Positions 16,962-24,187 of a stretch of 64,000 nucleotides of DNA are shown here, piece by piece. The stretch lies in assembly GCF_047425865.1 (NCBI RefSeq), contig NZ_CP179735.1; one strand, written 5' to 3'. The position numbers and the translations under genes are program-made. The notes beneath the pieces are model-generated. The model saw only the letters and a list, made by a program, of their open reading frames with translations, was not told the origin of the DNA and did no database searches. Within the stretch, counting starts at the first letter, position 1. Each line of letters begins with the position of its first letter. Source of the stretch: Macrococcoides equi. GTDB lineage: Bacteria > Bacillota > Bacilli > Staphylococcales > Staphylococcaceae.

Positions 16962-17927
16962 GTGAATATTCATGATATAGCGAAGATGGCTGGTGTGTCG
17001 AAGAGTACGGTTTCCAGGTATTTAAATGGGGGTTCGATTAGTCAGGCGACGCGAGATAAGATTGACAGGGTGGTTAAGGAGACGGGTTATGCGCCGAATC
17101 AGTTTGCTCAGAGTTTAAAGGCGAAGCGTACGCAGATGATTGGCGTCATTGTACCAAGGCTTAATTCATATGCGTCAAACGAAACGTTACTGGGTGTCGA
17201 GACTTATTTAAGACAGTTGAATTATCAGACGATGATTGTGAATACGGATCTGGATTCAGAACGTGAGATTAGTGCATTATATTCACTGGCTAAGAATAAG
17301 GTAGACGGGATATTATTGTTAGCGACTGAGATAACGGATGCGCATTTACAGGCGATTGCGTCGATTGATACACCGGTTATTCTTGTCGGTCAGTCGCATG
17401 ACGGGATTCATTCGATTGTCCAAAATGATTACCAGGCAGGGTTTGAGATTGGTGAGTATTTCGGAAGGTTAAGGATGAATCGTATTGCTTATCTTGGCGT
17501 CGGTGAGTATGATCTGGCGGTTGGTGTTGACCGTAAGTTAGGGGTACTGGATGGGTTGAAGCGGTATAATAAGACTGCAACGTGCTATACGACTTCTTTT
17601 AAGTTATCTGATGCAAAGGATTTTGCGAAAGATTTTATAAGTGAGTATGACGCTTGCATATGTGCCACAGATAATATCGCCCTTGGTGTCTTGAAAGCGG
17701 CATTTGATTTAGGGATTCAGGTGCCCTCAGAGCTTTCGATTAGTGGATTTGGTGGTTACGAGACAACTTCTATTGTGACACCGATGATTACAACGGTTGC
17801 TTATCCGTATCCTGAGACAGGTAAGTGCGCTGCAGAGTCATTAATTAAGCTTTTAGACGGAGAAAGTGTACCGATTTTACAACGTATGAGTTTTACAATT
17901 ATTGAAAAAGAAAGCGTTGACATTTAA
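16962..17927 (+). CDS. scrR: LacI-family sucrose operon repressor
   Basis: A 321-residue LacI/GalR protein: DNA-binding domain NIHDIAKMAGVSKSTVSRYL at the N terminus, then a periplasmic-binding-like sensor domain (IGVIVPRLNSY, CATDNIALGV, ISGFGGYET). The nearby fructokinase and sucrose PTS, and a perfect LacI-type operator between them, point to ScrR. GAGGTGA seven bases before GTG 16962 decides the start over GTG 16956. It is expected to repress scrK-scrA until fructose or a phosphorylated sugar is present. Confidence 0.85.
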   Translation: MNIHDIAKMAGVSKSTVSRYLNGGSISQATRDKIDRVVKETGYAPNQFAQSLKAKRTQMIGVIVPRLNSYASNETLLGVETYLRQLNYQTMIVNTDLDSEREISALYSLAKNKVDGILLLATEITDAHLQAIASIDTPVILVGQSHDGIHSIVQNDYQAGFEIGEYFGRLRMNRIAYLGVGEYDLAVGVDRKLGVLDGLKRYNKTATCYTTSFKLSDAKDFAKDFISEYDACICATDNIALGVLKAAFDLGIQVPSELSISGFGGYETTSIVTPMITTVAYPYPETGKCAAESLIKLLDGESVPILQRMSFTIIEKESVDI

Positions 17928-17937
17928 TATATCGAAG

Positions 17938-17974
17938 AGTAAAATGCTACTTAAGAAGTGTTTTACTTTTTTTT
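17938..17974 (+). terminator. Terminator between scrR and scrK
   Basis: AGTAAAA/TTTTACT and ACTT/AAGT paired arms with a small internal loop, followed by nine T. It separates the repressor transcript from scrKA. Confidence 0.7.
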
Positions 17975-17981
17975 AGGTCTT

Positions 17982-17999
17982 ATTGGAACCGGTTCCAAT
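17982..17999. promoter_or_regulatory. ScrR operator
   Basis: ATTGGAACCGGTTCCAAT is a perfect 18-bp palindrome with the CG-centred core typical of LacI-family operators and lies about 50 bp before scrK. Confidence 0.85.
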
Positions 18000-18050
18000 T
18001 TGGTTGGAGTTTATGGATTTTCAAAATTTTTAGTAGAAAGTAGGCGTCAT

Positions 18051-18965
18051 ATGGCTAAATTATACGCAATTGGTGAAGCATTGATAGATTTTATTCCGCA
18101 TACTAAAGGTGTTGCCTTAAAGCATGTGGGTTCATTTGAAACTCAAGTAGGAGGAGCACCGGCAAATGTTGCAAGTTGTGTCGCAAAGCTCGGTAAATCA
18201 TCTGCACTACTTACGCAACTCGGTAATGATGCGTTTGGTGATTTAATTGTAGATACTTTAAATGATGTGGGTGTTGATACATCATATATTCAAATTACAG
18301 ATGAAGCGAACACGGGTCTTGCCTTTGTCAGCTTAACTGAAGATGGTGAACGTGACTTTGCGTTCTACCGTAAGCCTTCAGCAGATATGTTGATGGATGG
18401 TGTTGAAGTAACATTTAGTACAGATGATATTCTTCACTTTTGTTCGGTTGATTTAATTCCTTCACCAATGAAAGAGACGCATATTAAAGTGATTGATCAG
18501 ATGCATGCAGCAGGTGGTACGGTGATATTTGATCCAAATTTAAGATTTCCATTATGGCCATCAGAAGCTGAACTGAAAGCAACTGTCCTTGAATTTCTGC
18601 CGCTAGCGCATATCGTGAAGATTTCAGATGAGGAGCTTGCGTTTATCACAGGTTCAACAGACACAGCATCAATTCAGGATTTATTTACCGGTCACACTGA
18701 AGTTGTGATTTATACAGAAGGCGCAAATGGTGCTTCGGTCTATACGAAGGATGGGTGTATTGCACGTCATGATGGATACAAAGTTGAAGTACAGGATACA
18801 ACAGGTGCAGGTGATGCATTTATCGGTGCTACCATTTATCAGTTACTAGGTAATGATGCCACGGAGTATATCCAACAGGAAGCACAAGCAATACTAACAT
18901 TTAGTAATGCAGTTGGTGCGTTAACGACGACGAAAAAGGTGCGATTCAAAGCTTACCGGACATGA
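18051..18965 (+). CDS. scrK: Fructokinase (PfkB family)
   Basis: Phosphorylates the fructose released from sucrose-6-phosphate to fructose-6-phosphate. 304 residues; ribokinase/PfkB features include YAIGEALIDFIP at the N terminus, GGAPANVA near residue 30 and the C-terminal DTTGAGDAFIGA with the catalytic Asp. ATG 18051 is taken as the start because MAKLYAIGEALIDF is the normal family N terminus; upstream codons would include the operator. The ribosome binding site (AAAGTAGG) is weak. Followed after 31 bp by scrA. Confidence 0.85.
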   Translation: MAKLYAIGEALIDFIPHTKGVALKHVGSFETQVGGAPANVASCVAKLGKSSALLTQLGNDAFGDLIVDTLNDVGVDTSYIQITDEANTGLAFVSLTEDGERDFAFYRKPSADMLMDGVEVTFSTDDILHFCSVDLIPSPMKETHIKVIDQMHAAGGTVIFDPNLRFPLWPSEAELKATVLEFLPLAHIVKISDEELAFITGSTDTASIQDLFTGHTEVVIYTEGANGASVYTKDGCIARHDGYKVEVQDTTGAGDAFIGATIYQLLGNDATEYIQQEAQAILTFSNAVGALTTTKKVRFKAYRT

Positions 18966-18996
18966 CAATGATTCAACAATTAAAGGAGGAAAAGTA

Positions 18997-20412
18997 ATGG
19001 CTAAAACAGACAAACAGATTGCTCAGGAAGTACTCGATGCAGTAGGGGGACAAGAAAATATTGCTTCAATTGCACACTGTGCGACACGTCTTCGTATTAT
19101 GGTACATGATAAAGAGAAGGTTAATCAGGAACAGGTTGAAGATATTGAGAAAGTAAAAGGGGCATTCTATAACTCAGGACAATATCAAATTATCTTCGGT
19201 ACAGGCACAGTAAACAAGATCTATGATGCGGTAACAAGCTTAGGGGTTACGGGGAAATCGACTGCTGAAGTGAAGTCTGAAGGTAAAAAACAAGGAAACG
19301 CCTTCCAGCGTGCCATTCGTATTTTCGGTGATGTATTCGTACCAATTATTCCGGTACTTGTTGCTACAGGTTTATTCATGGGGTTACGTGGTGTATTAAT
19401 GAACGAACAGATTCTTGCATGGATGGGCATGACACCAAAAGATATATCTCCAAACTTTATTTTATTTACACAAGTGCTTACTGATACAGCCTTTGCCTTC
19501 CTACCAGCATTAGTTGCATGGAGTGCATTTAAAGTATTTGGCGGGAGTCCTGTTCTAGGGATCGTCCTTGGATTAATGCTTGTAAACCCAGCCTTACCTA
19601 ATGCATACGCAGTAGGGAACGGGACAGCTGAAGCATTGAAGTTCTTCGGATTTATCCCGGTCGTAGGTTATCAAGGATCAGTCCTTCCTGCATTCTTCGT
19701 CGGATTAATCGGAGCGAAATTTGAAAAGTTCTTAAGAAAGAGAGTACCAGATGCTATTGATTTAATTGTTACTCCATTCGTAACGTTACTTGTAATGATT
19801 ACCTTAGGACTCTTTGTCATTGGTCCGGTATTCCATGGTCTTGAGACAGTAATTCTTACAGGAACGAAATGGGTTCTTGATTTACCGTATGGTATCGCAG
19901 GTTTACTGATTGGTTTCTTCCAGCAAATTATCGTTGTAACGGGTGTGCATCACATCTTTAACTTTATGGAAATTCAATTATTAGAAGAGTTCAAATTCAA
20001 TGAGTTTAACCCGATTATCTCCGCAGCGATGACCGCTCAAGGTGCAGCGACTGTAGCAGTTGGATTAAAGACACGTAATACTAAGCTTAAAGCATTAGCC
20101 TTACCATCAGCATTCTCAGCATTTTTAGGGATTACTGAACCAGCAATCTTTGGTGTTAACTTACGTTACTTCAAACCATTCGTATGTGGATTAATTGGAG
20201 GAGCCGTTGGTGGATTCCTAGCATCATTATTCCATCTAAAAGCATCAGGTATGGCGATTACTGTATTACCTGGGATGTTATTATTCATCAAAGATATCGG
20301 ACAGTTACCGTTCTACTTAATTGTATTAGCCGTATCATTTGCAGTAGGATTTACACTGACATGGTTCTTTGGCTATAGCGATAAAATGGCAGAAGAATTA
20401 AAGAAAAAATAA
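18997..20412 (+). CDS. scrA: PTS system sucrose-specific EIIBC component
   Basis: Imports and phosphorylates sucrose. The 471 residues hold an N-terminal IIB domain with the phospho-cysteine in HCATRLR (C28) and a IIC domain with about ten membrane helices and the GITEPAIFGVNLRY signature near residue 377. There is no IIA domain, as usual for this type, so EIIA-Glc is supplied elsewhere. AAAGGAGGAAAAGTA precedes the ATG. Its last 230 bp are duplicated out of frame at 21457-21690. No scrB hydrolase gene follows. Confidence 0.9.
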   Translation: MAKTDKQIAQEVLDAVGGQENIASIAHCATRLRIMVHDKEKVNQEQVEDIEKVKGAFYNSGQYQIIFGTGTVNKIYDAVTSLGVTGKSTAEVKSEGKKQGNAFQRAIRIFGDVFVPIIPVLVATGLFMGLRGVLMNEQILAWMGMTPKDISPNFILFTQVLTDTAFAFLPALVAWSAFKVFGGSPVLGIVLGLMLVNPALPNAYAVGNGTAEALKFFGFIPVVGYQGSVLPAFFVGLIGAKFEKFLRKRVPDAIDLIVTPFVTLLVMITLGLFVIGPVFHGLETVILTGTKWVLDLPYGIAGLLIGFFQQIIVVTGVHHIFNFMEIQLLEEFKFNEFNPIISAAMTAQGAATVAVGLKTRNTKLKALALPSAFSAFLGITEPAIFGVNLRYFKPFVCGLIGGAVGGFLASLFHLKASGMAITVLPGMLLFIKDIGQLPFYLIVLAVSFAVGFTLTWFFGYSDKMAEELKKK

Positions 20413-20415
20413 AAT

Positions 20416-20452
20416 AAAGCCTGTCTTGTGACTCACAAGACAGGCTTTATTT
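20416..20452 (+). terminator. Terminator of scrA, target copy for IS1182 insertion
   Basis: A perfect 15-bp stem (20416-20430 with 20434-20448) and a TTTATTTTAT tail. In the duplicated copy (21691-23528) the outer part AATAAAG...CTTTATT is kept but the inner stem and loop are replaced by an insertion sequence. Confidence 0.9.
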
Positions 20453-20482
20453 TATAGATCTTAGCGTGATTCAACCCTAATT

Positions 20483-20692
20483 TTAAAACCATCTACGGAA
20501 AACTCGATGCATTTTTTTGCCATTACTTCTTTGCTGAATTGCATCAGCTGGGGTAACGACAGTATCAAAAGCATTTAATTCTGCCTTTAGCTGAGATATT
20601 CTACCTGCTTTCCCCACACTAGAAGCCCAGTTTGTTGGCTTCTTCGTTTGCACCTCAATTAATTCTGATAATACATCTGCTCTTGTTCTCAT
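20483..20692 (-). CDS. 69-aa orphan protein under SAM riboswitch, copy 1
   Basis: A small basic protein (MRTRADVLSELIEVQTKK to HRVFRRWF) with helical N-terminal half and a cationic, aromatic C terminus; no membrane segment or known motif. ATG 20692 follows TGGAG with an 8-base spacer. It lies directly behind a SAM-I riboswitch, so it should be made when S-adenosylmethionine is low. A second copy at 23555-23764 differs by about four residues (K/R, V/G, P/A) and keeps the whole frame, which argues that it is a real gene. Function unknown; a link to methionine or sulfur metabolism is inferred. Confidence 0.65.
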   Translation of the reverse strand: MRTRADVLSELIEVQTKKPTNWASSVGKAGRISQLKAELNAFDTVVTPADAIQQRSNGKKMHRVFRRWF

Positions 20693-20726
20693 TGAAAACA
20701 CTCCATTAAAGTTTTTTACAATAAAA

Positions 20727-20885
20727 ATAAGCTCATCTCAAAGAAAGAAGAGCTTAACTAAAGAACTTCTTATCTTTCAAGATTACATCTTGTTGGAATT
20801 AGCACAGTGCATAAGCCTGTTGCTGAGGTTTCATAGGGCCAAGTCCCTCCACCTACTCTAAATAAGATACGAGCTATTTTTTTGT
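20727..20885 (-). ncRNA. SAM-I riboswitch, copy 1
   Basis: On the minus strand the leader shows the S-box core: GTGGAGGGACT, GGCCCTATGAAACC, TCAGCAACAGGC and a closing CTTAT/ATAAG P1 helix. It is followed by a terminator (20728-20756, AAGCTC/GAGCTT with ATTTTTATT) before the small gene. High SAM should cause premature termination. Confidence 0.92.
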
Positions 20886-20970
20886 AAGTATATTATATCA
20901 TATTATCGCTATATTTAAAGACTATTTTGTAGATATTGGTATATAATAGTGGATGAAGAGGAAGTGTGTA

Positions 20971-21149
20971 ATGATAAAGCCTTTAAGATTGATGTTAATT
21001 GGATTTATCTTATTGACAATAGGATTTGCGATAGGGGGTTACACTGACGGATTAGGAATCAGCTTAATTAGCCTTAATGGAGTGATTGCTGTGGTACTGG
21101 ATTAATAATGTTTTTTAAAGGACTGGCGGACTTTTGTGGAAAAAGATAG
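20971..21149 (+). pseudogene. Small membrane protein gene, frameshifted
   Basis: The first 40 codons read MIKPLRLMLIGFILLTIG... and stop at 21105, but the next frame continues with TGLIMFFKGLADF to 21149. The joined sequence matches the intact 58-residue protein at 28987-29163 (IGGFIDGKGIGLIS, TGLTMFFKGLSS) along its whole length, so a single indel near 21088 broke this copy. GAGGAAG precedes the ATG. Two membrane helices are predicted. Confidence 0.7.
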
Positions 21150-21176
21150 TTATAAAATAGAAAAGAGGTAGTGATT

Positions 21177-21371
21177 ATGAATACAATGCAATACATAATT
21201 GCAGGCGCGGTTTTAATAATTTTGGCACTAGCTTTAGCAACTTATTCATTTTTTAATGGCATTGGTGCCTGGAGTCTGCATGGTTTTGCCGTTTTTGTTC
21301 TAATGGCTTTTGGCACAAAAACATTCTTTACACACCTAGCGAAACATTTGGATAGTAAGCGAGGAGTGTAA
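21177..21371 (+). CDS. Small membrane protein, 64 aa
   Basis: Two hydrophobic segments (about 4-22 and 30-45) and a positively charged tail. It is a paralogue of the 66-residue protein at 29184-29384 (shared AVYS/ATYS, LSTQGLFA/WSLHGFAV and MFFKNLAQYLE/TFFTHLAKHLD). ATG 21177 is preferred over GTG 21171 because AGAGG is then 8 bases away. It follows the frameshifted paralogue of 28987-29163, so the pair repeats a two-gene cassette. Confidence 0.6.
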   Translation: MNTMQYIIAGAVLIILALALATYSFFNGIGAWSLHGFAVFVLMAFGTKTFFTHLAKHLDSKRGV

Positions 21372-21390
21372 AGGTTAGGGAGATGATCTT

Positions 21391-21654
21391 ATGTTCGCGT
21401 TATATTTCATTGTTGCCGTTGTAGTTACTCTGATGTTATTGACATTCTTCGTCGGACGTATGTGGATTAATTGGAGGAGCCGTTGGTGGATTCTTAGCAT
21501 CATTATTCCATCTAAAAGCATCAGGTATGGCGATTACTGTATTACCTGGGATGTTATTATTCATCAAAGATATCGGACAGTTACCGTTCTACTTAATTGT
21601 ATTAGCCGTATCATTTGCAGTAGGATTTACACTGACATGGTTCTTTGGCTATAG
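21391..21654 (+). pseudogene. Chimeric frame: truncated small membrane gene fused to out-of-frame scrA
   Basis: The first 22 codons (MFALYFIVAVVVTLMLLTFFVG) look like the start of a third small membrane protein with GGGAGATGATCTT upstream. At 21457 the DNA becomes a copy of scrA codons 396 onwards in the wrong frame, so the remaining 65 residues are meaningless. The junction marks the border of the tandem duplication. Confidence 0.65.
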
Positions 21655-21695
21655 CGATAAAATGGCAGAAGAATTAAAGCAAAAATAAAATAAAG
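21457..21695 (+). repeat. Duplicate of scrA 3' end (second copy, left part)
   Basis: Nearly identical to 20181-20419 (for example GATTCCTAG/GATTCTTAG, GAAAAAA/GCAAAAA differences only). It carries no start and cannot be expressed as ScrA. It continues to the right of the IS1182 element at 23517. Confidence 0.9.
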
Positions 21696-23516
21696 AGGTT
21701 GGGACATAAGTAGATAAATCTTCGATTTATTCCAACCAAATGAAACAAGAGAAATTCGAAAATAGTTTTCGAATTTCTCTTTTTATATACAAATAAAAAA
21801 GACACTACTTTATAATGTAAGTACCACACAAACAGAATAAAAGGAGTGTCTTTATGTATAAAAAGTATAACATGCAACAGCTAAATTTACCATTATTCAC
21901 GGATATCTTGTTCGAAGAAAATGATATTTTTTTTTCGTTAATGATATTGTGGAATCAATCCCTGATAATACTTTTAATGACTTTGATTCAAAATTCGGTG
22001 CCTCGTCATATCACCCTAAAATGATGTTAAAAATAATATTGTTTTCGTACACACAATCTATCTTTTCAGGACGTAGAATCTCTTCTGCTTTACATGACAG
22101 TCTTCGACTGATGTGGTTATCTCAAGGTCAAAAACCATCATATAGAACAATTAACCAATTTAGAGTTAATCCTAAATTGGCAAGTATTTTAGAAGAATTA
22201 TTTATTCAATTTAGATATCAATTAGTTGATCAGGGACTTATAGATGAAAATGTTCTTTATATAGATGGTACAAAATTAGAGGCAAATGCAAATAAGTATA
22301 CCTTCGTGTGGAAAAAGAATACCGAAAGGTATAATAACCAGACTATTGCTAAGTCAAAGGAGATGTATTATAAACTCATTGCTGAAAATATCATTCCGGA
22401 AATCCTTGAGGATGAGGGAGATGAAATCACTCTTGAACACTTAAAAAGATGGAGAATGCAGCCGAAAAAAAAGTAGAAGAATTGAATACGCAAATTACGA
22501 ATACAGAATCAGGTTCTGAACGTAAAATAATTCGTTCTGAAAGAACTAGAATCAATAAATACAGTAAAACACTAAAAAATTGTATCGAGAAAAAAATAAA
22601 ATATGAAGAAGAATTTGAAAAGCATGGAGATAGAAATAGCCATTCAAAAACCGATAAAGATGCTACCTTTATGAGAATGAAAGATGATCATATGAAAAAT
22701 GGGCAACTTAGGCCTGCGTATAATGTTCAAGTTGCTACAAGTAATCAATATATAATGGCCTTTGATGTATTTCCTAATCCTACGGATACAAGAACACTTA
22801 TACCATTTCTAGAAAACTGTAAAAAGAAGCTTAATGATTTACCTAATATAATTGTTGCTGACGCGGGTTATGGTAGTGAATATAATTATGAAACTTTAGC
22901 TAATAATTTCGATATTACTACTTTAATTCCATATGGAATGATAAGAAAAGAAGAAAGTAATTCATTTAAAAAGCAAAAATTTAATACGATCAATTGGGAT
23001 TTCAACATTCTAGAAGACTATTATATATGTCCAAATAATAAAAAATTGAACTTTTTAAAACATACTTATCGAACTGATGAATATGGATTTAGACGAGATT
23101 TTGAAGTATATAAATGTGATGATTGTTTAGACTGTCCTTTGAAAAGCCAGTGTATAAAAGGAAACTCTGAATTCAAAATTATTTCTAAAAATATGAATTG
23201 GGAACAGCATAAATTTAATATTAAAGAAAAGCTTTCAGAACAAGAAAATGCCAGCTACTAGAGTCAAAGAAAAATTGATGTAGAGCCATCTTTTGGAAAT
23301 CTGAAGGCTAATTTAGGTTTCACTAGATTCTCAGTGCGAGGTAAACAAAAAGTTTATAACGAACTAGGTATTGTTTTAATGGCAACCAATATAAGAAAAT
23401 ATACTGCTCGAAGAGCAGATTCTTATTTAATAAATGAAAAAATGAAGAACACCACTTTAATTTTAAATAAAAAGTGGTGTTCTAATCATTTAATTGACCC
23501 ATTTATGACCCGGCCT
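21696..23516 (+). mobile_element. IS1182-family element inserted in place of a terminator hairpin
   Basis: About 1.82 kb with imperfect terminal inverted repeats (AGGTTGGGACATAA on the left; AGGCCGGGTCATAA when the right end is reverse-complemented). It is flanked by TAAAATAAAG and CTTTATTTTA, the outer arms of the scrA terminator still intact at 20411-20453, while the terminator's inner stem and loop are gone. Replacement of an inverted repeat has been described for staphylococcal IS1272, a member of this family. Confidence 0.85.
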
Positions 23517-23546
23517 CTTTATTTTATACAGAATAGCGTGATTTGA
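21854..23546 (+). pseudogene. IS1182-family transposase, three disabling mutations
   Basis: AAAAGGAGTGTCTTT precedes ATG 21854 (MYKKYNMQQLNLPLF). The frame breaks at a T run near 21928 and resumes with SIPDNTFNDFDSKFG. It breaks again at an A run near 22466-22473, where PKKK* replaces EKKVEELN. An in-frame TAG at 23259 then replaces a tyrosine codon before SQRKIDVEPSFGNLKAN. Recognisable parts include the N-terminal DUF772 region (YHPKMMLKIILFSY), YIDGTKLEANANKYTFVWKK, a DAGYGSEYNY block and the C-terminal VEPSFGNLK with the catalytic acid. The enzyme cannot be made whole, so the element is immobile unless helped in trans. Confidence 0.85.
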
Positions 23547-23554
23547 CCGTAATT

Positions 23555-23764
23555 TTAAAACCATCTACGGAAAACTCGATGCATTTTTTTGCCATTACTT
23601 CTTTGCTGAATTGCATCAGCAGCGGTAACGCCAGTATCAAAAGCATTTAATTCTGCCTTTAGCTGAGATATTCTACCTGCTCTTCCCACACTAGAAGCCC
23701 AGTTTGTTGGCTTCTTCGTTTGCACCTCAATTAATTCTGATAATACATCTGCTCTCGTTCTCAT
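23555..23764 (-). CDS. 69-aa orphan protein under SAM riboswitch, copy 2
   Basis: Second copy of the 20483-20692 gene with an improved AAAGGAG ribosome binding site and the same 8-base spacer to ATG 23764. Substitutions are conservative or in the loop region (SVGRAGR, TGVTAADA), and no stop codon has arisen. Function unknown. Confidence 0.65.
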   Translation of the reverse strand: MRTRADVLSELIEVQTKKPTNWASSVGRAGRISQLKAELNAFDTGVTAADAIQQRSNGKKMHRVFRRWF

Positions 23765-23796
23765 TGAAAACACTCCTTTAAAGTTTTTTACAATAA

Positions 23797-23950
23797 AAAT
23801 AAGCTCATCTCAAAGAAAGAAGAGCTTAACTAAAGAACTTCTTATCTTTCAAGATTACATCTTGTTGGAATTAGCACAGTGCATAAGCCTGTTGCTGAGG
23901 TTTCATAGGGCCAAGTCCCTCCACCTGCTCTAAATAAGATACGGGCTATT
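23797..23950 (-). ncRNA. SAM-I riboswitch, copy 2
   Basis: Same S-box core as copy 1 on the minus strand, with one change in the first helix region (GCAGGTGGAGG for GTAGGTGGAGG). Terminator arms at 23800-23827 are intact. Confidence 0.92.
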
Positions 23951-24187
23951 TTTTGTAAATTTATTATAACATAGGAATTTCAAATATTTAAATGTGTTAC
24001 GAGATTGTAATAAATTTTTGTAATATTAATCTTAAACTAAAATATAAAGATTTTAGTGATAAATTACTCTCGATATAATAAAATTAATATGTAAAGAAAA
24101 ATAAAAATTGGTATTTAAGAAAAAATATTATATCAAGTTACAATAAATGTTTTGAAATACAAATTGTTGTTATAGGAGATAATTAAA

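Larger units (their letters stand above)
23517..23970 (-). repeat. Duplicate of the orphan gene/SAM riboswitch segment (second copy, right part)
   Basis: Matches 20444-20900 with a few substitutions and a small indel. The similarity fades just upstream of the riboswitch near the TATTATA sequence, so the promoter regions of the two copies differ. Confidence 0.88.

Noticed and set aside
20184..20378. Frame MWINWRSRW... inside scrA
   Set aside because: Alternative frame of the intact scrA gene; only interesting because the same text at 21461 reveals the duplication.
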